64,000 bases of DNA from Gemmatimonadota bacterium (GCA_030428885.1 JAUIEJ010000007.1:1-64000); one strand, 5' to 3'; shown: positions 51,718-60,952, numbered from the stretch's first letter. Notes: generated by a model from the letters alone, not told the origin. Numbers and translations are program-made.

Positions 51718-52488
51718 CTACGGCCCGAACGTCTCCTCGAGCCGATCCCGGTAGCGGCGACTGAGGCGCAGTTCGGTGCCGTCGTGGAGTTCCACCTGCA
51801 GATCGCCGTGGGACCACGGGTGCAGTGCCGCGATACGGTCGAGGTTCACGATGGTCGACCGGTGGATCCGGGCGAAGTGGACCGGCGGCAGCCGCTCTTC
51901 CAGGGTCTGGAGGGTGCCTCGCACCAGGTGGACCGCCCCGCTCACGTGGAGTTCCACGTAGTTGCCGGCGGCCCCGATCCAGTCCACGTCGCCCACGGGC
52001 ACCAGGTGCATCCGGCCCCGGCTGCGCACCAGGAACCGCTCCAGGGGTCGGGGGGCCGGCAGAGCCTCCAGGACGCGGCGCACCTTTCGTCTCCGCGACG
52101 CCCCCACGGCCAGGGCCCGTCCCACCGCCTCGGCGAAGCGCGTCCGATCCACGGGCTTCAGCAGGTAGTCCACGGCCTGCACCTCGAAGGCCCGCACGGC
52201 GTGTTCGTCGTGGGCCGTGACGAAGACCACCGCGGGGAGTCGGTCGCCCTCCAGGGCCGCCAGTACGTCGAAGCCATCCATCTCGGGCATCTGGACGTCC
52301 AGGAGCAACAGATCGGGCTCCACCTCCTCGACGAGGGCCACGGCGGCCATCCCGTCTCCCGCCTCCCCCACCCACTCCACCCGGGGATCGTCGGCCAGGT
52401 ATCGCCGCAGCTTCTCCCGGGCATGAGGTTCGTCGTCCACCACCACCACCCGGGCCGGCGGTGCGGTCCGGCCGCGCTGCTCAGCCAC
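51718..52488 (-). CDS. LytTR-family response regulator
   Basis: 256 residues. Receiver domain (about 12-130) with phospho-acceptor Asp in LLLDVQMPEMDG, Thr in FVTAHDEHAV and Lys in LLKPVD. LytTR DNA-binding domain (about 150-250) with VDWIGAAGNYVELHV and RIHRSTIVNLDRIAAL. It binds direct repeats after phosphorylation by the coupled kinase, whose stop it overlaps by 8 bases. Confidence 0.95.
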   Translation of the reverse strand: MAEQRGRTAPPARVVVVDDEPHAREKLRRYLADDPRVEWVGEAGDGMAAVALVEEVEPDLLLLDVQMPEMDGFDVLAALEGDRLPAVVFVTAHDEHAVRAFEVQAVDYLLKPVDRTRFAEAVGRALAVGASRRRKVRRVLEALPAPRPLERFLVRSRGRMHLVPVGDVDWIGAAGNYVELHVSGAVHLVRGTLQTLEERLPPVHFARIHRSTIVNLDRIAALHPWSHGDLQVELHDGTELRLSRRYRDRLEETFGP

Positions 52489-53635
52489 CGCCCGCCTCCT
52501 CCGACGCCCGCCGACATGGCAGGCGCACGGTGACCCGAAGCCCTCCGCCGGCCTCGTTCGCCAAGGTGAGCGCCGCCCGGTCCCCGTGGAGGTGGGCCAG
52601 GCGCTCCCGGGTGTTCGCCAAGCCGATCCCCCTCCCCACGGCCGCCTCCGGGTCGCCGGTGATGCCCGGACCGTCGTCCGCCACGTCGATCCGCAGGTCG
52701 TCGCCCTCCCGGGCCACCGTCACCGCCACGGACCCGGGTCCCGCCCGGGGTCCCACACCGTGGAGCACGGCGTTCTCCACCAGGGGCTGGATCAGGAACA
52801 CGGGTACCGACGCCCCCCGGGCCGCCGGGTCGACGTCCACCGTGACCGAGAGGCGATCCTCGAACCGGGTCGTCACCAGCTCCACGTAGCCCCGGAGGAT
52901 CGCCAGCTCCTCTTCCAGCGACACCTCGGGGCGATGGGGCGCGTCGAGACTCGCCCGCAGCAGGTCGGACAGACGGGCGATGAGATCGTCGGCCCGTCGC
53001 GGATCGTCGTAGAGCACCGACGAGATGGTGTTCAGCGTGTTGAAGAGGAAATGGGGCTGGAGCTGGCCCTGGAGGGCCGCCAGGCGGGCCTCGCTGAGGC
53101 GAGCCTCCAGACGCGCCCGCCGAAGCTGGCGCTCCCGTTCCTCCCGCCACGCGTCCCACACGTGCACGCCCGTGGCGAGAAGCACGTACCCCATGACGTC
53201 GTTGGCCGCCTCCATGGGGAACCGCCAGGTCATGGTGCCGAAGTCGTAGGCTCCCCGACCCACCAGGGGCCAGAGCACGGACCGGGATCCCCACATGAGG
53301 AGCGTCTTCGCCACGGAGAACGCCCCCAAGGCCACGACGTGGGGCGGAACCCGGCTCGGCCACCCTGCGCCTCGGAGGGGAAAGCGCCGGCACATGGGCA
53401 CGACCAGCACGAAGAACAACAGCACGAGGGCCGCCGATGCCGTCATCTCGGCCACGAAGGCGTCGACGTAGGGATCGCCTCGGCCCTGGGCCAGCGCGCC
53501 GAAGTGGAAGTATCCGGACCGCATGAGCCCGTCCACGAGGAAGAACGCCGCCACCAGGAGGGCGCCCCGGCGCTCGAGACGGGCGTCGTCCGCGGACCGG
53601 TCGGAGGGGAGGTCGGGAGGGGGGGACGGGGCCAT
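52481..53635 (-). CDS. LytS-type sensor histidine kinase
   Basis: 384 residues from ATG 53635. Four predicted membrane helices (about 25-155), a short coiled coil (ERERQLRRARLEARLSEARL), the His_kinase motif LQPHFLFNTLNTISS (phospho-His), and an HATPase with PLVENAVLHG and DDGPGI plus GIGLANTRERL. Cognate partner of the LytTR regulator downstream. Stimulus unknown; no extracellular sensor domain. Confidence 0.95.
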   Translation of the reverse strand: MAPSPPPDLPSDRSADDARLERRGALLVAAFFLVDGLMRSGYFHFGALAQGRGDPYVDAFVAEMTASAALVLLFFVLVVPMCRRFPLRGAGWPSRVPPHVVALGAFSVAKTLLMWGSRSVLWPLVGRGAYDFGTMTWRFPMEAANDVMGYVLLATGVHVWDAWREERERQLRRARLEARLSEARLAALQGQLQPHFLFNTLNTISSVLYDDPRRADDLIARLSDLLRASLDAPHRPEVSLEEELAILRGYVELVTTRFEDRLSVTVDVDPAARGASVPVFLIQPLVENAVLHGVGPRAGPGSVAVTVAREGDDLRIDVADDGPGITGDPEAAVGRGIGLANTRERLAHLHGDRAALTLANEAGGGLRVTVRLPCRRASEEAGGG

Positions 53636-53788
53636 GGAGGGACGATGGCTTCGGCCGGGGCCCGACGAAAGACGGACGCGGTCCCGTTCGTCCCCGGCGT
53701 ATCCCGCTCGTCCCGAAAGGCTGGGTCCGCGGCCCGAGCCCCGGCATTCTTCGGCACGCACCTCACTCGTCGAACCCGAGTCCCCACG

Positions 53789-55885
53789 ATGCTCCCTGCG
53801 CTTCGCTTCGCCGCTCCGACCCTGGCCGCCCTCTCCGTGACCCTCTTCGCCTGCGGCCCCTCGGCGCCGTCGGATCGGGGGCCTGGTGACGGAGGGGTGG
53901 CCCTGTCGCCGGGTCGCGACGCCGACGAGTGGCGTCACTACGCCCGGGACGCCGGCGGCACCAAGTACTCGCCTCTCACCGAGATCGACACCGCGTCGGT
54001 GGCCCGTCTCGCCCTGGCCTGGACCATCCGCACCGGCGACTTCACCCCGGCCATGTTCGAAGGGGTGGAGCACGACGGCGTGGAGATCCCCGAAGACGCC
54101 CGGGCCCAGGGCGCCTGCGCGTCGTGCCACGGAGCGTCGATCCGCTTCGAAACCACGCCCCTCATGGTGGACGGACAGCTCTACGTCTCCACGCCGGCCA
54201 ACCGGGTCCTGGCCCTGGACCCGGCGACGGGAGAGGAACGCTGGGCCTTCGACCCCGGTGTCGACCTGGAGCGCAGCTACTCGGAGGACCTCATCAGCCG
54301 GGGGGTCTCCACCTGGCTCGACCATGACGCCGGCCCCGACGCTCCCTGCCGCCGCCGCCTCTACCTGGCCACCATCGACGCCCGCCTCATGGCCCTGGAC
54401 GGCGCCACCGGGCGGCTCTGCGGGGACTTCGGGGACGAGGGGACGGTGCACCTGGACCGGGGCGTGGGACTGAACGGTCGGGAGGCGGACCTCGGCGACT
54501 ACCTGGTGACGTCGCCCCCGGCGGTGGTGAACGGCGTGGTGGTGGTGGGCTCGGCCATCGGCGACAACCGGCGGTCGGACATCGAGTCGGGAGTGGTGCG
54601 CGCCTACGACGCCCGGAGCGGCGCGCTCCGGTGGAGCTTCGACCCCATTCCCCGCACCGACGATCACCCGGCGCGGGAGGGGTGGAGTCCGGAGAGCGTG
54701 GCTGTCACGGGCGCCGCCAACGTCTGGTCCATCATCTCGGCCGACCCGGAGCGGGATCTGGTCTTCCTCCCCACGGGAAGCGCGGCGCCGGACTTCTACG
54801 GCGGTGCCCGCCCCGGGCGCAACGACTTGGCCAATTCGGTGGTGGCGCTCCGGGCCTCGTCGGGCGAGTTCGTCTGGTCGTTCCAGGTGGTGCACCACGA
54901 TCTATGGGACTACGACGTGGCGTCCCAACCGGTGTTGATCGATCTGGAGCGGGACGGGGGTGTGGTCCCGGCCGTGGTGGTGGGGACGAAGATGGGACAC
55001 CTCTTCGTGCTCCATCGGGAGACGGGCGAGCCCCTCTTCGACGTGGAGGAACGGCCCGTGCCCGGCAGCGACGTGCCCGGCGAGCAGGCCTGGCCCACCC
55101 AGCCCTTCCCGGTGGCGCCGCCGACGCTCCACGAGACCGTGCTCACCCCCGACTCGGCCTTCGGCGTCGACGACGCCGACCGGGCCTTCTGCCGCGACTG
55201 GATCGCCTCGTCCCGGGGCAACGGGATCTTCACCCCGCCGTCCCTCCAGGGCACGATCCAGTGGCCGGGCTTCGCCGGCGGCATGAACTGGGACGGCATG
55301 GCGTGGGACCCGGCCCGGCAGATGCTGGTGGTGCCGGTGAAGCGCCTCGCCATGTTCGTGCAGCTCCACGAGCGCACCGACTTCGAGCGGGCGATCGCGG
55401 AACCGGAGGAGGGCTTCGAGTACGCCCGGCAGGAAGGCACACCGTACGGCATGAGCCGGATGCCCCTCGTGTCGCCCAAGGGGATCCCCTGTTCGCCCCC
55501 GCCGTGGTCGAAGCTGGTGGGCGTGGACCTCCGGTCGGGCACCCTGGCGTGGGAACGCCCCCTGGGCCGGGTTCCGGCCGGTCTCACGCCGGGGATGGAC
55601 GAACCGGGCCCGGACGCGTGGGGGTCCCTCACCTTCGGCGGGCCCCTGGCCACCGCCGGGGGCGTCACCTTCATCGCCGCCGGTCAGGACGACCGGTTGC
55701 GGGCCTTCGCCACCGCCACCGGCGCACCGTTGTGGGAGGCCGACCTCCCGGCGGGAGGCAACGCGGCCCCCATGACCTACCGCTTCGAGGGACGCCAGTA
55801 CGTGGTCATCGCCGCGGGCGGCCGGGGCGGCATCGGGTCGCCGGGAGACTACGTGGTGGCCTTCGCCCTGGACGCGGGGGGCTGA
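53789..55885 (+). CDS. PQQ-dependent dehydrogenase with haem-c motif
   Basis: 698 residues; signal with Cys in LFACG suggests a lipoprotein. An eight-bladed quinoprotein propeller as in membrane-type glucose dehydrogenase: DEWRHYARDAGGTKYSPL, LALDPATGEERWAFDP, QVVHHDLWDYDVASQP, and a C-terminal GGRGGIG. A CASCHG (CxxCH) motif near residue 110 predicts a covalently bound haem c inserted between early blades, rather than a separate cytochrome domain. It would oxidise sugars or alcohols in the periplasm. 3' end overlaps the convergent glycerate kinase by 37 bases. Confidence 0.9.
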   Translation: MLPALRFAAPTLAALSVTLFACGPSAPSDRGPGDGGVALSPGRDADEWRHYARDAGGTKYSPLTEIDTASVARLALAWTIRTGDFTPAMFEGVEHDGVEIPEDARAQGACASCHGASIRFETTPLMVDGQLYVSTPANRVLALDPATGEERWAFDPGVDLERSYSEDLISRGVSTWLDHDAGPDAPCRRRLYLATIDARLMALDGATGRLCGDFGDEGTVHLDRGVGLNGREADLGDYLVTSPPAVVNGVVVVGSAIGDNRRSDIESGVVRAYDARSGALRWSFDPIPRTDDHPAREGWSPESVAVTGAANVWSIISADPERDLVFLPTGSAAPDFYGGARPGRNDLANSVVALRASSGEFVWSFQVVHHDLWDYDVASQPVLIDLERDGGVVPAVVVGTKMGHLFVLHRETGEPLFDVEERPVPGSDVPGEQAWPTQPFPVAPPTLHETVLTPDSAFGVDDADRAFCRDWIASSRGNGIFTPPSLQGTIQWPGFAGGMNWDGMAWDPARQMLVVPVKRLAMFVQLHERTDFERAIAEPEEGFEYARQEGTPYGMSRMPLVSPKGIPCSPPPWSKLVGVDLRSGTLAWERPLGRVPAGLTPGMDEPGPDAWGSLTFGGPLATAGGVTFIAAGQDDRLRAFATATGAPLWEADLPAGGNAAPMTYRFEGRQYVVIAAGGRGGIGSPGDYVVAFALDAGG

Positions 55886-57006
55886 AGGCGCTCCCGAGCG
55901 AAGCGGGCCGCGCCCGCCTCCACCCATTCCCGGGCGCGCCGGAAGGCCTCGTCGTCGGACGCGTGAGCCGGGGCGGCGGCCCCGGCCCAGTCGATCCCGG
56001 CCGCCTGGATCCCGGCGTCCGTGAGGTCGACCCGTCCCGCCAGGACGGCCACGGGCACGCCGGCGCTCCCCGCTCGGTCCAGGACCCCGCTCACCACCTT
56101 TCCGTCCAGGGATTGGTCGTCCAGACGCCCCTCCCCCGTGAGCACCCAGTCGGCCCCCGCCAGGGCGGAGGAGAACTCCACGGCGTCCAGGATCCGGTCG
56201 ACGCCCCGCACAAGGGTGCCGCCCAGGAAGGCCACCACCCCGGCCCCCAACCCTCCGGCGGCGCCTGCCCCGGGGCCCTCGGCCACGTCGACGCCGAGGG
56301 CCTCGGTGACGAGGTGGGCCAGATGCGCCAGCCCCTCCTCGAGGCGCTCCACCGCGTCGGGAGACGCCCCCTTCTGGGGTCCGAACACCGCCGCGGCGCC
56401 CCGGGGCCCGAGCAACGGGTTGTCCACGTCGCAGAGGGCCGTGATCTCCACGTCCGGGGGGTTGGGGGGCGGAACCAGGCGAGCGATGCGGTGCAGCGCG
56501 CCCCCGCCCTCGGGCACGTCCCGCCCCGATCCGTCGAGGAACCGCCACCCCAGGGCCCGAGCGGCCCCCGTGCCGCCGTCCACGGTGGCGCTGCCCCCCA
56601 GGGTCAGCCAGATGCGGCGCGCCCCCTCGGCGACGGCCCGGGCGAGGAGTTCGCCGGTGCCCCGGGTGGTGGTGACCAGGGGGTCGCGCTCCGCCGGGGG
56701 CACCAGGACGAGGCCGCTGCTTCGGGCCGTCTCCACCACGGCGTCCGGGCCGTGGGCCGGGGGAGCGGTGACCTTCAGCCACGAGGCGCGAATCCGGCCC
56801 CGGCCCCGGGGGTGGGTCACCTCGGCCGGGCGCCACTCCCCCCCGAAGGCGTCGGCCAGGATCTCCGCCGTTCCCTCGCCGCCGTCGGCCAGGGGCAGCA
56901 CCCGTACATGGGCGTCGGGCACCACGCGACGGATGCCCGCCGCGGCGGCCTCCCCGGCCTCCCGGGCCCCCAGGGACCCCTTGAACCCATCGAAGGCCGC
57001 GAGCAC
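55849..57006 (-). CDS. Glycerate kinase (type 2, GlxK/GarK)
   Basis: 385 residues from GTG 57006; no ATG in frame gives the conserved start. AFDGFKGSLGAREAGEA at the N-terminus, LADGGEGTAEIL, TLGGSATVDGGTGAARALG and FSSALAGADWVLTGEGRLD are family signatures. It phosphorylates glycerate with ATP (2- or 3-position). It ends the probable Rnf transcript, downstream of the zinc-ribbon genes by 22 bases; metabolic link not obvious. Confidence 0.88.
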   Translation of the reverse strand: MLAAFDGFKGSLGAREAGEAAAAGIRRVVPDAHVRVLPLADGGEGTAEILADAFGGEWRPAEVTHPRGRGRIRASWLKVTAPPAHGPDAVVETARSSGLVLVPPAERDPLVTTTRGTGELLARAVAEGARRIWLTLGGSATVDGGTGAARALGWRFLDGSGRDVPEGGGALHRIARLVPPPNPPDVEITALCDVDNPLLGPRGAAAVFGPQKGASPDAVERLEEGLAHLAHLVTEALGVDVAEGPGAGAAGGLGAGVVAFLGGTLVRGVDRILDAVEFSSALAGADWVLTGEGRLDDQSLDGKVVSGVLDRAGSAGVPVAVLAGRVDLTDAGIQAAGIDWAGAAAPAHASDDEAFRRAREWVEAGAARFARERLQPPASRAKATT

Positions 57007-57028
57007 CCGGACGGGCGCCCGGCCCCCG

Positions 57029-57403
57029 TCAGCTTCGGGTGACGGCGATGGAGTGCTCGGCGTCCACGGGAACGATGACGTAGGTGTTCGTGCTCTCGCA
57101 CAGCGAGCAGATGGCGTGGGTGCCGTCCAGCACCTCCATCTCGGCCACCTGTCCACACGCCTCGCAGTGGGCGGTGAGGGTCCGGGCCGCGTGGGGAAGG
57201 TGGCTCTTGGCCAGCCGCACGCCCATGACCAGCCCGGGGCGGCCGGTCAGGGGGCAGGCCCCCTCGCTGCAACCCTCGCCGAAGTCGAGACAGACCACTT
57301 CGCCGCCTTCGGGGAGATTGGCGTGACCCGCTCGGTGTTCGGTGGTCATGGTGAGCCGCACCTTGTGATTGCAGCCCGGGCAATAGACGGTCGACACGTC
57401 CAT
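57029..57403 (-). CDS. Two-domain zinc-ribbon protein
   Basis: 124 residues. The first half (YCPGCNHKVR ... VVCLDFGEGCSEGACPL) is closely similar to the neighbour at 57405; the second half is an extra ribbon (HCEACG ... CSLC). Eight or more Cys in CxxC form suggest two zinc sites. One base separates it from the upstream gene. No function known; co-location with Rnf is the only clue. Confidence 0.75.
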   Translation of the reverse strand: MDVSTVYCPGCNHKVRLTMTTEHRAGHANLPEGGEVVCLDFGEGCSEGACPLTGRPGLVMGVRLAKSHLPHAARTLTAHCEACGQVAEMEVLDGTHAICSLCESTNTYVIVPVDAEHSIAVTRS

Positions 57404-57404
57404 T

Positions 57405-57644
57405 TCACACCCCTCCCATGCGCTCCCGCGCGCGTTCGATGAGGTCGGAGTAGCGGTTCTTCATCTCCTCGGAAGGGACGTCGAACAGCGGACACAACTC
57501 CCCGGTGCAGGTGTCGCCATGCTCCAGGCAGACGAGGTCTTCGGCGGTGGGCTCCCGGCCGGCGGCTGCAACCCGGGGATCCACGATCACCCGGACCTTG
57601 CGGTCACAGCCGGAGCAGTACGCCAGATGTGCATCGATGACCAT
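57405..57644 (-). CDS. Small zinc-ribbon protein, paralogue of the next gene
   Basis: 79 residues, pattern YCSGCDRKVR ... LVCLEHGDTCTGELCPLF, then EEMKNRYSDLIERARERMGG helix. GGAGG before ATG 57644. It follows the 52-residue membrane protein by 99 bases; no terminator seen in that gap. Function unknown. Confidence 0.75.
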   Translation of the reverse strand: MVIDAHLAYCSGCDRKVRVIVDPRVAAAGREPTAEDLVCLEHGDTCTGELCPLFDVPSEEMKNRYSDLIERARERMGGV

Positions 57645-57743
57645 GGAGCCTCCTGAATTCTCAACCGTGGTGCGGGATCCGGACGCAGAACCGCCGGAAC
57701 GGAGTTCGTGGCGCCGCCGCCCTGCAGAGGGAAAGATAGCGCG

Positions 57744-57902
57744 TCATGGCTCGCCCGAGGGGTGGGCGGCCTCGAATTCGCACGAGGTGCAGTCGCCGGA
57801 GCAGTCGCCGCACGAGCGATGGGCCAGGGGCAGGACTCCCACCAGGGAGAACAGCAGGGCCATGCCCACGATGCCCACCACCAGTCCCATGTGAAGATCC
57901 AT
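57744..57902 (-). CDS. 52-residue membrane protein with CX2CX3CX2C, next to rnfA
   Basis: One N-terminal membrane helix (about 5-27; MGLVVGIVGMALLFSLVGVL) and a short tail with Cys31, 34, 38 and 41 (CGDCSGDCTSC). The ATG at 57902 is nine bases after the rnfA stop, so it is co-translated. Layout (one helix plus four Cys) resembles NqrM, the small protein needed to load iron into the NqrD/NqrE pair, the homologues of RnfA/RnfE. A role in Rnf maturation is proposed. Too short for routine gene callers. Confidence 0.75.
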   Translation of the reverse strand: MDLHMGLVVGIVGMALLFSLVGVLPLAHRSCGDCSGDCTSCEFEAAHPSGEP

Positions 57903-57911
57903 CGGGTCCCC

Positions 57912-58487
57912 CTACGACGTGAACAGGCCGGCGAACCCCATGAACGCCAGCGACAGGGTTCCGGCCAGCACCAGGACCAGCCCCATGTTCCGGGCCACCG
58001 CCGGGACGTCGGACAACTCGACGCGTTCCCGGATCGAGGCCATGAGACTCAACGCCAGGGTGAGGCCGGCACCGGCGCCCAGGGCGAAGAAGAGCCCCTC
58101 GAGAGCCCCGTAGCCCCGGTTCGTCTGGAAGATGGCCAGCCCCAGGATCGCACAGTTGGTGGTGATGAGGGGCAGGAAGATGCCGAGTTCCCGGAAGAGC
58201 GTGGGGCTCAGCTTCTTGATGGCCATCTCCACGATCTGCACCAGCGAAGCGATGACCACGATGAACGAGATCAGCCGCAGGTAGGGCGCGTGGACCAGGA
58301 CGAAGGCGTTGAGGAACGAGGCCGTGAGGGAGGTGATGACCAGCACGAAGACGTTGGCCGCGCCCATGCGCACGGCGGTCCCCACCTTGGCCGACACCCC
58401 CAGGAACGGACACAGTCCCAGGAAGAGCACCAGGGTGAAGTTGTTGACCAACATGGCCGACACGAAGATCCACAGCAGTTCGCCCAT
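57912..58487 (-). CDS. rnfA: Rnf complex subunit A
   Basis: 191 residues, six membrane helices. The two cysteine motifs that bind the intramembrane [2Fe-2S] cluster with RnfE are present: LGLCPFLG and TTNCAILG. GELLWIFVSAMLVNNFTLVLFLG is the family opening (listed in part: VSAMLVNNFTLVLFLG). Separated by one base from rnfE. Part of the ferredoxin:NAD+ oxidoreductase (Rnf) ion pump. Confidence 0.96.
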   Translation of the reverse strand: MGELLWIFVSAMLVNNFTLVLFLGLCPFLGVSAKVGTAVRMGAANVFVLVITSLTASFLNAFVLVHAPYLRLISFIVVIASLVQIVEMAIKKLSPTLFRELGIFLPLITTNCAILGLAIFQTNRGYGALEGLFFALGAGAGLTLALSLMASIRERVELSDVPAVARNMGLVLVLAGTLSLAFMGFAGLFTS

Positions 58488-58488
58488 G

Positions 58489-59205
58489 TCAGTCGCTCCT
58501 CGGCGCGTTCACGCCGGCGCCGGCGGGGGAGCCTCCCGGTCCGCCGGCGTCCACCGTCACCGTGACGCCGTGGGGCCAGTGGCGGGGGTGGACCGGCACG
58601 TCCTTCCGCTCCTCCCACCAGGCGAAGACCAGGAGCAGGAGTCCCAGGGTGAAGAATCCCCCGGGGGGCAGGATCATGATGATCCACGGCTCGAAGGCGT
58701 CGCCGAAGAGGGGGACGCCCAGGAACGAGCCGTTGCCCAGCACTTCCCGCACCGTGCCCATCATGAAGAGGGCCACGATGAAGCCGAGGCCCGTGCCGAA
58801 GGCGTCCAGAAGCGCTCGGCCCACGGGCCGCTTCGACGCGAAGGCCTCCTGACGCCCCAGGATCATGCAGTTCACCACGATGAGGGCGATGAACGCCCCC
58901 AGCGCCTTGTGGATGTCGGGAACGAGGGCCGCCAGGAGCATGTCGGCCATGGTGACGAAGGTGGCGATGATCAGGATGTAGGCGCTGATCCGTACCTCCT
59001 TCGGAATCCACGACTTCAGGAGCGAGACCAGCAGGCTCGAACCGGTGAGGACGAAGAAGGTGGCGATGCCCATGGCCAGGCTGTTGGCCACCGTGTTGGT
59101 GACGGCCAGGGCCGGGCACAGCCCCAGGAGTTGAACCAGGACGGGATTCTCCCGCCACACGCCCCGGAGGAAATCCTCCGAGGGGGTCGTCACGCGGGGA
59201 CTCAC
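58489..59205 (-). CDS. rnfE: Rnf complex subunit E
   Basis: 238 residues from GTG 59205, GTGA overlap with rnfG. Six helices; Cys motifs LLGLCPALAV and VNCMILGRQE face the RnfA pair. A hydrophilic C-terminal tail (VPVHPRHWPHGV onward) is longer than in typical RnfE. Confidence 0.95.
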   Translation of the reverse strand: MSPRVTTPSEDFLRGVWRENPVLVQLLGLCPALAVTNTVANSLAMGIATFFVLTGSSLLVSLLKSWIPKEVRISAYILIIATFVTMADMLLAALVPDIHKALGAFIALIVVNCMILGRQEAFASKRPVGRALLDAFGTGLGFIVALFMMGTVREVLGNGSFLGVPLFGDAFEPWIIMILPPGGFFTLGLLLLVFAWWEERKDVPVHPRHWPHGVTVTVDAGGPGGSPAGAGVNAPRSD

Positions 59206-59933
59206 GGTAGACCTCCCGCCATGGACGGGGCCGCCGGCGCACTGCGCCACAGCGCCTGCACATCGGCCTCCACGGCCTCGAGGCGATGGTTGATGATGTC
59301 GATGATGGCCCGGGAACTGATGGTGGCCCCGGTGATCATGTCGATCTCGTCGTCGCCCCCCGACCCGGCGCCCTGCTTCACGCCCAGGAGCGGGGCGACG
59401 ACCCCTCGGAACTCCGCCACGAAGCTCGAGTCCTTCTCGATCTTGTCGCCCAGTCCCGGCGTTTCCTTCGACTCCAGCACCTTCATGCCCAGCACCGCCC
59501 CTCCGGCGGGATCGTAGCCGAAGATCAGTCGGATCACATCCTGGAAGCCCGGCTCGGCGGCCGCCAGGGCCACGCCCACGGGCGCCCCCCCGGCGTCGAA
59601 CCCCACGTAGACCCGGTCGGCCGAGGCCGTGTCGGCGGCGGCGGGGGGTTCGGCGGTGAAGGCGCCGTCCACGAGGAAAAACGTCCGGGTCGAGGACGGC
59701 CCGCTCAGCACCTCCACCACGGCCTCGTCCAGCACCCGGGCCTGGTGCTCCAGGATCCGGGGTTCGGTCCACTGGTGCACGAGAACGAGGACCAGTCCGG
59801 CGATGGCGCCGGCCACCGCAAGGGTGGCCACCAGCCGCGGCGAAGAGGTGTGCGGGACCACCGGAACGCGGCCTTCCTCCGCCGCGCGGGGGGCTTCCGG
59901 GGTCCCGGACACCGTCGGAAGGGACGCACTCAT
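59202..59933 (-). CDS. rnfG: Rnf complex subunit G (covalent FMN)
   Basis: 243 residues. One N-terminal membrane helix (about 34-54), then the FMN-binding domain with MITGATISS, where the Thr of SGAT/TGAT-S is the covalent FMN site, preceded by KETPGLGDKI. ATGA overlap with rnfD. An N-terminal polar extension of about 30 residues is longer than usual. Confidence 0.95.
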   Translation of the reverse strand: MSASLPTVSGTPEAPRAAEEGRVPVVPHTSSPRLVATLAVAGAIAGLVLVLVHQWTEPRILEHQARVLDEAVVEVLSGPSSTRTFFLVDGAFTAEPPAAADTASADRVYVGFDAGGAPVGVALAAAEPGFQDVIRLIFGYDPAGGAVLGMKVLESKETPGLGDKIEKDSSFVAEFRGVVAPLLGVKQGAGSGGDDEIDMITGATISSRAIIDIINHRLEAVEADVQALWRSAPAAPSMAGGLP

Positions 59934-60952
59934 GTCGCCGCCCTCCGCCCCGTACCGAACACCCGCGGCTGAGTGGCCCGGTCGATGAAGGGCACCAGGG
60001 CGTTCATGAGGAGGATCGCGTACATGACGCCCTCGGGCAGCCCGCCCCACAGGCGGATGAGCACCACGAGGGCGCCGATGCCGGCGCCGTAGAGCCAGGC
60101 ACCGGCGTTGGTCACCGGCGACGTCACCATGTCGGTGGCCATATACACGGCCCCCAGCATGAGACCGCCGGAGAACAACATGAAAGGCGCACCCGGAAAG
60201 CCGGCCGGATCGACCGCGTGAATCGCGCTGGAGAGACCTGCGACGACGGCCAGGATGCTTACCGGGATACGCCAGTTCAGATAGTTGCGATAGGCGAGAT
60301 AGGCGCCGCCCAGGAGAATCAGCAGCGCCGAGGTCTCCCCGAGGGAACCTCCCGTGGTGCCCAGGAAGAGCTCCCGGAAGGGCGTGGAGACCTCTTCGAA
60401 TTTCATGAGGCCCAGGGGTGTGGCGCCGGTCACGGCGTCGGCGCCCCCGGACAACAACGGAAGGGCGAAGGTATCGCCGGCCCACCGGCTCCACCCCTGC
60501 CCGGGGATGGGCCAGGTGGTGAGGGCGATGGGGAAGGCGGCCTGGAGGAAGGCCCGACCCACCAGGGCGGGATTGAAGACGTTCTGACCCAACCCCCCGA
60601 AGAGGAGCTTGCCGAACCCGATGCCGAAAGCGCCGCCCAGGAGAGCCATCCAGAGGGGCACTCCCGCCGGCAGCGTCAGCCCCAGGAGGAGGCCCGTGAG
60701 TGCGGCGGAGCCGTCGGCCAGCGACCCGCCCTGGCCGAAGAGGCGCTCAGTGCCTACGGCGCCCAGGGTGGCGGCGGCGATCACGAGCAGGGCGCTGAGG
60801 CCGAACGACCAGGCCGCCATGGCCACCACCGGCACCAGGGTCGCCACCACGGTCCACATGATCCGAACGGTGGACTGGGGGCCCTTGAGGTGGGGCGAAG
60901 CCACCAGTTCGAGGCGGCCGGCGTGGAGGGCGGCTTCGAGGCGGGCGCTCAT
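59930..60952 (-). CDS. rnfD: Rnf complex subunit D (covalent FMN)
   Basis: 340 residues, eight or more helices. GQNVFNPALVGRAFL, and the FMN attachment motif VTGATPL; YMATDMVTSPVT in the C-terminal half. ATGA overlaps on both sides. Together with RnfC/G/E/A it forms the membrane arm. Confidence 0.96.
   Translation of the reverse strand: MSARLEAALHAGRLELVASPHLKGPQSTVRIMWTVVATLVPVVAMAAWSFGLSALLVIAAATLGAVGTERLFGQGGSLADGSAALTGLLLGLTLPAGVPLWMALLGGAFGIGFGKLLFGGLGQNVFNPALVGRAFLQAAFPIALTTWPIPGQGWSRWAGDTFALPLLSGGADAVTGATPLGLMKFEEVSTPFRELFLGTTGGSLGETSALLILLGGAYLAYRNYLNWRIPVSILAVVAGLSSAIHAVDPAGFPGAPFMLFSGGLMLGAVYMATDMVTSPVTNAGAWLYGAGIGALVVLIRLWGGLPEGVMYAILLMNALVPFIDRATQPRVFGTGRRAAT

Noticed and set aside
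47043-51764. A 1573-codon plus-strand frame
   Set aside because: Arg/Gly/Pro composition, overlaps the permease and the propeller genes in another frame and has no domain.
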